Part shown: piece by piece, positions 19,182 to 24,662 of the stretch
How the letters are laid out: the number at the start of each line of letters is the position of its first letter
Numbering within the stretch: the stretch's first letter is position 1
Source of the DNA: Thermoplasmata archaeon
GTDB lineage: Archaea > Thermoplasmatota > Thermoplasmata > UBA10834 > DTMW01
Direction: 5' to 3'
NCBI GenBank assembly: GCA_029858465.1
Contig: JAOUEZ010000003.1
Span: forward strand, 1 to 24,662
DNA length: 24,662 nucleotides
Notes under the pieces: generated by a model
What the model was told of the DNA's origin: nothing
Database searches by the model: none
Seen by the model: only the letters and a program-made list of their open reading frames with translations
Translations under genes and position numbers: made by a program

Positions 19182-20947
19182 GGGGGTACCTCCTCAAGCA
19201 CCCCTTTCACGGTCTCCCTGACCTGAGGAATGGCGTATCCGGCGAGGATCATGGCCTTGTTGCAGCAGGCTGCGGCGCACGCCCCGCACCCCTCGCATCG
19301 TATCTCGTCGACTTTGGCGATTCTTCCGCCCTTGCCGTCATCGACAAGGGAGATTGCCTCATACTCGCAGGTCTCCACGCATCTCCCGCACCCGCGACAT
19401 TTGTATTCATCTGACCTCGCCGTTATGCGCGGCATCATGACCTTTCCGTCATGCATGATCCTGATGGCCTCAGCCGCCGCCGTCCGGGCATCGTCCACAG
19501 AATATCTGATACCCTTTGGGCCCTGGGCGCATCCGATTACGTATATGCCCCTCCTCAGTTCAGGAGGGAACATCGGATTGATGTCCTTCATGAATTTGTC
19601 AATGTCAGTCTGGATATGCAGCATCTTGACGATCTTATCGCTCCCTTCCGCGGGCTCTTGACCTACGGATAGGACCACCAGGTCGCTATCTATCCCGAGC
19701 AATGTCCCAGCATCGGTGTCCTCCGCGCGGACCGAAAGCTTTCCGTCCTTAGCACTGACATCGGATACCCTTCCTCGGACGAATTGTATCCCTTCCTGTT
19801 TGGCAGCGTCGTAGAACTCCTCGAACCCTCTGTAGGGGCCTCTGAGATCGATGTAATGGATGTATACATCGGCATCGGGTATGAGCTTCTTGAGCTCCCT
19901 GGCCTGTCCGATCGCATAGGTACAGCAGACAAGCGAACAGTGAAGATTGCCCTTCGTCTTATCACGGGAACCCACGCATTGTATGAAATCGATCGTCTTT
20001 GGAGTCTTTCCGTCGGATGGTCTCTTGACGCCCGTCCCTTTCTCCCTCTCCTTCACGATCAGCTGCTCGAGTTCCACTGTTGTCAGCACGTCGGGATGCC
20101 CGTATTTCAGTTCAGGAATCCGCTTAGGGTCGAATGTCTTAGACCCGGTTGCGATGATTATCGTTCCGACATCGAACTCCTTTGCGCCCTCGGGAGTATT
20201 GACCTTCACATGCCTGTTGCCAAAACCACCCTCGATATCCTCTATTTCGGAGTTCAACATGATGTCGATATTCTTCTCCTGGAGAACATCCTCTATCTTT
20301 GGGGTGAAGACGCATTCCTTGCAGTACTGCATGCAGCAAATGCCGCAATTGTGCGTCGGAAAGGTCATGCTGAGCTTGTACGCTCTGCCTCCGAGCTCCT
20401 TCGTTCTCTCCACGAGATGCACCTTGAAACCAGCGCGGGCGATATCGAGCGCGGCCTGCATCCCAGCGACTCCACCGCCTATGATCAAGGCCGCTGGGAG
20501 TATCGATATCGGGATGTCCTCCATTGCAGTCAACATCTGCACGCGGTGTATCCCGCCATTTACGAGGGCCAGCGCCTTTCTTGTGGCGATCTCCTTCTCA
20601 GGATGAACCCATGCGCACTGCTCTCTGATGTTCACCTGCTCGAAAAGATATTTGTTCAGGCCGGATTCCTCAAGCGCCTTTCCTACGATTATGCCCTGAA
20701 TGTTTGGAGAGCAGGCTCCGACCACGACTCTGTCGAAGGCGTGCTTCTTCATCTCCTCTTTGAGATACTCCTGGCCCTCTCGAGAACAGAGTGCCTCGTG
20801 AATGCCGATGCTCTTGACTTTGGGCACTCTTGAGATTAAATCTTTGATCGCATCAAGATCCAAGAATTTCGATATTTCCCCTTTGCATCCGCAAAGGAAT
20901 ACGCCGATGGCCTCCCCTTCATTGCCCTTGCTTGTATCATCAGTCAA
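19178..20947 (-). CDS. hdrA: HdrA-like FAD/Fe-S electron-bifurcating subunit
   Basis: A 589-residue HdrA. The N-terminal domain has Cys-rich FLCGCKGEIS and ACSPNIQG. The FAD domain begins LIIGGGVAGMQAALDIA (about 154-170). The motif HNCGICCMQYCKECVFTPKI (200-217) replaces the usual shorter HdrA Cys cluster region. IDFIQCVGSRD and CSLVCCTYA follow. Two 4Fe-4S ferredoxin motifs end the protein: CRGCGRCVETC (517-527) and CEGCGACAAAC (551-561). HdrA flavin splits electron pairs between ferredoxin and the HdrB disulfide site, in the cytoplasm. The start is TTG at 20947 with GGAGGCG about 7 bp upstream. It lies 21 bp after a CBS protein gene and overlaps the fusion gene downstream. No NADH or hydrogenase input subunit is adjacent except the MvhD domain of the next gene. 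Confidence 0.92.
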   Translation of the reverse strand: MTDDTSKGNEGEAIGVFLCGCKGEISKFLDLDAIKDLISRVPKVKSIGIHEALCSREGQEYLKEEMKKHAFDRVVVGACSPNIQGIIVGKALEESGLNKYLFEQVNIREQCAWVHPEKEIATRKALALVNGGIHRVQMLTAMEDIPISILPAALIIGGGVAGMQAALDIARAGFKVHLVERTKELGGRAYKLSMTFPTHNCGICCMQYCKECVFTPKIEDVLQEKNIDIMLNSEIEDIEGGFGNRHVKVNTPEGAKEFDVGTIIIATGSKTFDPKRIPELKYGHPDVLTTVELEQLIVKEREKGTGVKRPSDGKTPKTIDFIQCVGSRDKTKGNLHCSLVCCTYAIGQARELKKLIPDADVYIHYIDLRGPYRGFEEFYDAAKQEGIQFVRGRVSDVSAKDGKLSVRAEDTDAGTLLGIDSDLVVLSVGQEPAEGSDKIVKMLHIQTDIDKFMKDINPMFPPELRRGIYVIGCAQGPKGIRYSVDDARTAAAEAIRIMHDGKVMMPRITARSDEYKCRGCGRCVETCEYEAISLVDDGKGGRIAKVDEIRCEGCGACAAACCNKAMILAGYAIPQVRETVKGVLEEVPP

Positions 20948-20968
20948 AGAATCGCCTCCGATATTGGT

Positions 20969-21415
20969 TCAGCATGAAACGTAAAGCGGCTCATCATCGA
21001 GCTTGTGTCTTTTCTCGAGATAATATATTGCTTCCAGGATTACCTTTGAGGTGGCAAAACCATAGAAGTCCCCACGATCGAACACCGCGATCACCGAGAC
21101 CTTCGAATCAGCCATCGCCTTTGCGACCCATCTTATGTCAAGATCGAGGTTGGTCAATATGACAAGCGGCTTTGACATTATCTGGGATACCTTGACCTCC
21201 TTGGGGTCCTTGCCTTCCGCGATGACCTTGTAGATGATGTCACGTTTTGTTATTATGCCATACGCATCGTGCTTGTCTTTTCTCGGTACCAGAAGAGCAT
21301 AAGCCTCCTTGTCGGTCATCTCGATTATTGCATTTGCCACGCTTGAGTCATGGCTGATGGAAGGCATTTTGAACTCTTTGACGATGCTCCTCAGGGTTCT
21401 GTCGATTTCCGTCAT
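20969..21415 (-). CDS. CBS-pair protein (second), coupled to hdrA
   Basis: A 148-residue protein made of two CBS domains and little else. The first covers about 10-72 (DSSVANAIIEMTDKEAYALL, then YGIITKRDIIYKVIAEGKDP), the second 76-140 (VSQIMSKPLVILTNLDLDIR, then FYGFATSKVILEAIYYLEKR). CBS pairs bind adenosine ligands such as AMP, ATP or SAM and act as energy or metabolite sensors. The ATG overlaps the upstream CBS gene stop by 4 bp, with GAGGAGGAAG just before it. hdrA starts 21 bp downstream. It probably heterodimerises with its neighbour and modulates the Hdr enzyme or its expression; that link is inference from the operon. Confidence 0.85.
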   Translation of the reverse strand: MTEIDRTLRSIVKEFKMPSISHDSSVANAIIEMTDKEAYALLVPRKDKHDAYGIITKRDIIYKVIAEGKDPKEVKVSQIMSKPLVILTNLDLDIRWVAKAMADSKVSVIAVFDRGDFYGFATSKVILEAIYYLEKRHKLDDEPLYVSC

Positions 21416-21834
21416 TTCTCTTCCTCCTCGGAGCTATCCTTGCCCTTTAGCTTCTTGGCGAAAGCCTTCAGGATATCGACGTCGCTCACGATGCACTTCA
21501 GGTCTTCTCCTTCAAATATTGCAAGCTGGCTGACCTCTTCGTTCGCCATCTTCTTTGCAACCCATCTCACTCCGAGGTCCAAATTGTTGCTCGCGATGAG
21601 CGGTTTGGATTCAATATCGGCTGCCTTCAATTTCAAAGGTTCAAGTCCGCGAGCAATCACATCCTCAATGATATCGGTGATCGTCAGAAGTCCATAAGCG
21701 TCGCCCGTATCTTCACGATCGATCACAACGCATCTTGTCTTGTTCTCGACCATCGCAGCAATGGCATCCATCACGGTTGATTCCTTATTCAAAATCACAG
21801 CAGGTGGTCCGCCGCAAAGATCTCTTAGCTCCAT
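21412..21834 (-). CDS. CBS-pair protein (first), head of the hdr operon
   Basis: A 140-residue two-CBS-domain protein, paralogous to the next gene: LNKESTVMDAIAAMVENKTR and YGLLTITDIIEDVIARGLEP in the first unit, IESKPLIASNNLDLGVRWVA and IVSDVDILKAFAKKLKGKD in the second. The C-terminus is strongly charged (SSEEEEK). No DNA-binding domain is attached, so it is more likely a ligand-sensing partner than a stand-alone repressor. The ATG at 21834 follows GGGGGAAG. It is the first gene of a four-gene minus-strand unit with 4-bp overlaps or a 21-bp gap, making co-expression with hdrA and the fusion very likely. Confidence 0.85.
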   Translation of the reverse strand: MELRDLCGGPPAVILNKESTVMDAIAAMVENKTRCVVIDREDTGDAYGLLTITDIIEDVIARGLEPLKLKAADIESKPLIASNNLDLGVRWVAKKMANEEVSQLAIFEGEDLKCIVSDVDILKAFAKKLKGKDSSEEEEK

Positions 21835-21877
21835 GTGTCTAGCTTCCCCCTGAAACGGCGATAGTTGTTAATGCAAC

Positions 21878-21893
21878 TGTGTTATTTTAACAT
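21878..21893 (-). promoter_or_regulatory. Possible promoter of the hdr operon
   Basis: Minus-strand AATGTTAAAATAACAC is TATA-like and part of an imperfect palindrome (GTTAAAATAAC). It lies about 45-58 bp before the ATG at 21834, leaving room for a leader with the GGGGGAAG ribosome-binding site. Confidence 0.35.
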
Positions 21894-21996
21894 TAGGTAA
21901 CGAGCTACAATATTTGGCGGCAGATGATAAGAGGATCATCGATCCGAAAATGTCGATTTGAATAATGAAAATTGAGCTAATCGTGCTATTGAATTA

Positions 21997-22806
21997 TCAA
22001 TTCTTACTTATGTCCAGGACATTGTAGGAAATGCTGAATCCGGTGTTCTTCCTGAGCCCGTCTATGGACGCAGTCATCTGATCGATTGAATATTTTGTCC
22101 CAATGAAAATGACATTTAAACCTTTTGAAAGCGCATTTAATGAAGCCTGTACGGAGGCGTGAAATATCGTGGGCTCTATGCCCAATTTCTTCGCGGATGT
22201 CTCGCCAATGAGATCCCCGACCGCGATGTCATCGTACTTGAAATCCTGGATGGCTTTTCTTGCCCTCCGAGCGTTCAGGTTCCTGGAGCCGCCTGAATCC
22301 TCCTCGGGGACGCGCAGGGCAAGGAGCTGCCCTAGCTTCAACTGCACAATGCCGGACAGGCTCCCGACTGATACTTCCTCTCCAGTTTTCGCCTCGTTTC
22401 TGGATATTCCCCTTGAGTCTGTTTTTGCTCCCGGTATCGCGTACAGCCTCCCCTCGCGCATGACGAGGCCCACCTTATCGCCCTTTTTGATTCTCGCATC
22501 CGCCAATGCCAGGCAAGTATCTATCACCCGCATTTGTCTTAGTATCTCTTCGATCTCGTCGTTCAGCCTTGAGAATCTCTCCTGCATCAATTGCATGCCT
22601 TTCTTAGTCGACTTCAACGTGCCGTCAGAGATTGAGACGAGCTGGTCCTTCTCAAGGTCTGCTATATATTGCGCGACCGCCTGCTCCGTGACATCCAGAC
22701 GCTTGGCCAAATCCTTCCGCCTGACATTGGGATCGAGGACAAATTCGGCCAGGATGAGAAGCTCGGTATTCGTCTTCAGATCTCGAAGCAGATATCTCTC
22801 CGTCAT
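21997..22806 (-). CDS. Winged-helix transcriptional regulator, archaeal type
   Basis: A 269-residue protein. Residues about 12-70 form a winged helix (NTELLILAEFVLDPNVRRKD, then LAKRLDVTEQAVAQYIADLE and a wing with VSISDGTLKSTKKG). A helical linker follows (EEILRQMRVID), then a larger C-terminal domain with AKTGEEVSVGSLSGIVQLKL and a Rossmann-like end LNVIFIGTKYSIDQMTASID. The C-terminal domain is probably a sensor; its ligand is not known. Archaeal proteins of this two-domain build are annotated only as predicted regulators. Its ATG overlaps the ABC ATPase stop by 4 bp, so it probably controls this transporter operon and perhaps senses the imported cargo. A stretch of 162 bp separates it from the hdr operon on the same strand. 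Confidence 0.75.
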   Translation of the reverse strand: MTERYLLRDLKTNTELLILAEFVLDPNVRRKDLAKRLDVTEQAVAQYIADLEKDQLVSISDGTLKSTKKGMQLMQERFSRLNDEIEEILRQMRVIDTCLALADARIKKGDKVGLVMREGRLYAIPGAKTDSRGISRNEAKTGEEVSVGSLSGIVQLKLGQLLALRVPEEDSGGSRNLNARRARKAIQDFKYDDIAVGDLIGETSAKKLGIEPTIFHASVQASLNALSKGLNVIFIGTKYSIDQMTASIDGLRKNTGFSISYNVLDISKN

Positions 22807-24059
22807 TTTCTCTTTCCCTCCGATAGGATATCCCTTATGTCAGCGGTCGTTTCAATAGATAAGGCTCCGTTCCTGATAAGCTCCCCGATGAGCTCTTTGC
22901 CTCTGCCACCGACGAAATCCCTCTCCTCGATGGTCCCTGGGGAAAGAACTACGATCCTCTTTCCTTTCTCCATTGCCCTCTTTGCCGCCTCGAGGTTCTT
23001 TAAATTTCCAGGGCCCACAGGGAAATCGGCGACTATTACAATTACCGACTCATCGACGAGCTTCAAGTTCTCCGCATGAGACTCCTCGCTCACCTGGGCG
23101 AATGGCACTTCTGAGACCACTGGCACGTGCATCTCCCTGGCAAGCTCGAAATCTGAATCTAGTACGTTGACCACTCCGATGGAAGGTGAGAATCCTGCGT
23201 CTAGAAGCTCATGCAAAATCTCTCCACCTGTGCCCCCACCGCACAGAATGTGAGCTCTCCTCCCATGGCTCGAACGAATCGCCGAAGCGGTCCTTGGTAT
23301 CACGCTGATAGATTTCGTTATCGGATCCCTTCTTACCAGCACATCAACATCGTAAATCCTCACGATGTTCTCCTGAGTGAAGACCTCCGATGGGGAGCCG
23401 TAAGATTCCAGCCTCCCCTCATTGAGCAAAGCGATTTTTCTGCAATATCTTGAGGCAAGATTTATGTCATGCAAAACGGCAATGACTGTGAGCCCATCTC
23501 GATTCAGTTCCGTGAGCAGATCCATCACTTCAAACTGCCCGGTGATGTCAAGGTAGACCGTCGGTTCATCAAGCAGGAGCACCCTTGGCTTCTGTGCCAA
23601 GGCTCGGGCTATTATGACTCTTTGCCTCTCCCCTCCGCTGAGGCTCGAGAACAGCCTGTCCGCAAATTGCCACGTGTTCGTTCGTTCCATGGCTGATTTT
23701 ATTACTTCCGCATCCTCCTTCGTCTCCCCTGAGAGTTTGCCCCTCGCATGAGGGATCCTCCCCATTGTGACCATTTCATAGGCAGTGAATGAGAAATCCG
23801 TCGGGGAGCTCTGCGGTACGACGGCGAATAATCTCGCGATCTGCCTTTCGCTCATCGTATAGACGGGCTTGGAATCTACTAGTACTGCTCCATCGTTTGG
23901 CCTGAGATAGTTCATGATGCACCGTAGAAGTGTCGTCTTTCCGGAACCGTTAGGGCCCATCAGCGCGAGGAACTCGCCCTCTTCGATTAAGAGAGATACG
24001 TTCTTCAACACTTTCTTGCCGTCGAAGGAGAATGAGAGGTCGTCAATATCGATCTTCAA
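22803..24059 (-). CDS. ABC importer ATPase (BtuD/FecE type) with extra C-terminal domain
   Basis: A 418-residue protein. Residues 1-255 are a complete metal-chelate/B12-type ATPase: Walker A GPNGSGKT (35-42), Q-loop Gln83, signature LSGGERQRV (140-148), Walker B VLLLDEP (160-166) and switch His197. Residues about 260-418 form an additional alpha/beta domain starting HGRRAHILCGGGTGGEILHE and containing VIVIVADFPVGPGNLKN and KRIVVLSP. Such fusions occur in archaeal homologues but the added domain has no known role; it may bind a cofactor or regulate import. The TTG start overlaps the permease stop by 3 bases, and the stop overlaps the regulator start. The substrate could be iron-siderophore, heme or corrinoid; no binding protein is in view. 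Confidence 0.88.
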   Translation of the reverse strand: MKIDIDDLSFSFDGKKVLKNVSLLIEEGEFLALMGPNGSGKTTLLRCIMNYLRPNDGAVLVDSKPVYTMSERQIARLFAVVPQSSPTDFSFTAYEMVTMGRIPHARGKLSGETKEDAEVIKSAMERTNTWQFADRLFSSLSGGERQRVIIARALAQKPRVLLLDEPTVYLDITGQFEVMDLLTELNRDGLTVIAVLHDINLASRYCRKIALLNEGRLESYGSPSEVFTQENIVRIYDVDVLVRRDPITKSISVIPRTASAIRSSHGRRAHILCGGGTGGEILHELLDAGFSPSIGVVNVLDSDFELAREMHVPVVSEVPFAQVSEESHAENLKLVDESVIVIVADFPVGPGNLKNLEAAKRAMEKGKRIVVLSPGTIEERDFVGGRGKELIGELIRNGALSIETTADIRDILSEGKRK

Positions 24060-24662
24060 TTTCCATCACCTCTCATTCTTCTCTGTCTCAGAAGGAAGAT
24101 GAAGAAAGGTCCTCCGAAGAGGGCGGTGATGATCCCGACAGGGAGCGTAATGAAGGAGCGCGATATCGCATCCGCCCAAATAAGGAAGGCGGCGCCCGCG
24201 AGGGCTGATACTGGAGCAAGAATTCTGTGATCCGGACCTACCACGAGCCGCATCATGTGGGGGACCATGAGCCCCACGAACCCGATTATGCCGGTGAACG
24301 CTACTGCCGCAGATGTGGTCAGGGCGGCGACAGCCAGCATGACCTTCTTGACAAATTCCGGCCTCGCACCAAGATTGTGAGCTGTCTCCTCTCCCAGGAG
24401 AAGCACATTCAGCTCCTTGGAGTATAGGATGATGAAGAATATCCCTGCCATTATCGGCAGAACGATTATCTCGATCTTGAGCCAAGATGATAATTCGAGT
24501 GAACCAAGCAGCCAATATGCGAGCTGGTGAAACTGCTGCTGCGCGACGTAGATCATGAATGAAACAATGGCTCCGAGAAACGCTGCCACTGCGACTCCTG
24601 AGAGAAGCAGTGTGTCCACATAGATGCGTCCTCGAAATGTCCCCAATTTATAGACGACATAT
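24056..24662 (-). CDS. ABC importer permease, BtuC/FecCD type (cut by window end)
   Basis: The frame stays open to the window edge, reading YVVYKLGTFRGRIYVDTLLL at the 5' side, so only the C-terminal 200 or so residues of a roughly 330-residue permease are here. The TTG at 24646 is not the true start. Family features include LLLSGVAVAAFLGAIVSF, YWLLGSLELSSW, the coupling-helix region ETAHNLGARPEFVKK and the signature GIIGFVGLMVPHMMRLVVG. The end has LPVGIITALFGGPFFIFLL, also typical. It forms the dimeric membrane channel for vitamin B12, heme or iron-chelate import and pairs with the ATPase encoded directly downstream. Confidence 0.93.
   Translation of the reverse strand, partial: YVVYKLGTFRGRIYVDTLLLSGVAVAAFLGAIVSFMIYVAQQQFHQLAYWLLGSLELSSWLKIEIIVLPIMAGIFFIILYSKELNVLLLGEETAHNLGARPEFVKKVMLAVAALTTSAAVAFTGIIGFVGLMVPHMMRLVVGPDHRILAPVSALAGAAFLIWADAISRSFITLPVGIITALFGGPFFIFLLRQRRMRGDGN

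Noticed and set aside
19784..20833. 349-residue open frame on the plus strand
   Set aside because: It lies wholly antisense to hdrA, whose motifs and operon overlaps are clear. The translation has no recognisable domain, so it is a shadow frame.
22169..22858. 229-residue open frame on the plus strand
   Set aside because: Antisense to the winged-helix regulator. The Ser/Leu-rich translation without motifs is typical of a shadow.

Overview
The window looks like chromosomal DNA of an archaeon, most likely a member of the Thermoplasmatota or a related euryarchaeal lineage. Support comes from a TATA-binding protein gene, an archaeal-type PheT start, two archaeal KaiC/RAD55-like ATPases, an isoleucine tRNA with an intron at position 37/38, a soluble HdrA-type heterodisulfide-reductase operon, BRE/TATA-like promoters close to start codons, and frequent GTG/TTG starts with Shine-Dalgarno sites. 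The lineage is inferred from gene content only.

Layout. 1-2324: start of pheT (minus) and a divergent, tightly coupled pair of single-domain KaiC-like ATPases. 2325-11540: an accessory, visibly AT-richer region. It holds two paralogous surface beta-helix (NosD-like) proteins with PEP-like C-terminal sorting tails, several small membrane proteins, tiny hydrophobic ORFs, a decayed restriction/methylase fragment, the intron-containing tRNA-Ile, two flavodoxin-like genes and the TBP gene. Copies of a roughly 22-bp imperfect palindrome precede most of the accessory genes. A second repeat lies at or near several gene ends. Partial copies of the tRNA-Ile 3' end lie 1.6 and 4.5 kb downstream of the tRNA. 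11647-17393: an RNase J-like beta-CASP nuclease, a membrane-anchored family-5 solute-binding protein, a metzincin-like protein, an orphan tRNA-like T-arm, a SemiSWEET transporter and a DedA-like membrane protein. 17398-21834: a minus-strand operon of two CBS-pair proteins, HdrA and an MvhD-HdrC-HdrB fusion, followed by a 36-residue Cys-rich ORF. 21997-24662: a minus-strand operon of a BtuC/FecCD-type permease (cut by the window end), an ATPase with an extra C-terminal domain, and a winged-helix regulator, all with 4-bp overlaps.

How the genes may work together. The hdr operon encodes the flavin and Fe-S parts of an electron-bifurcating or electron-confurcating unit with both HdrB-type CCG sites. 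It is translationally coupled to two CBS proteins that could sense adenylate ligands; no hydrogenase or formate dehydrogenase catalytic subunit is in view. The ABC operon probably imports a metal chelate or corrinoid under control of its own regulator. In the accessory region the shared upstream palindrome suggests co-expression, or descent from a common duplicated cassette, of surface and membrane proteins. The best candidates for undescribed biology are this repeat-flanked cassette region with its tRNA-end duplications, and the CBS-HdrA-MvhD/HdrC/HdrB operon.
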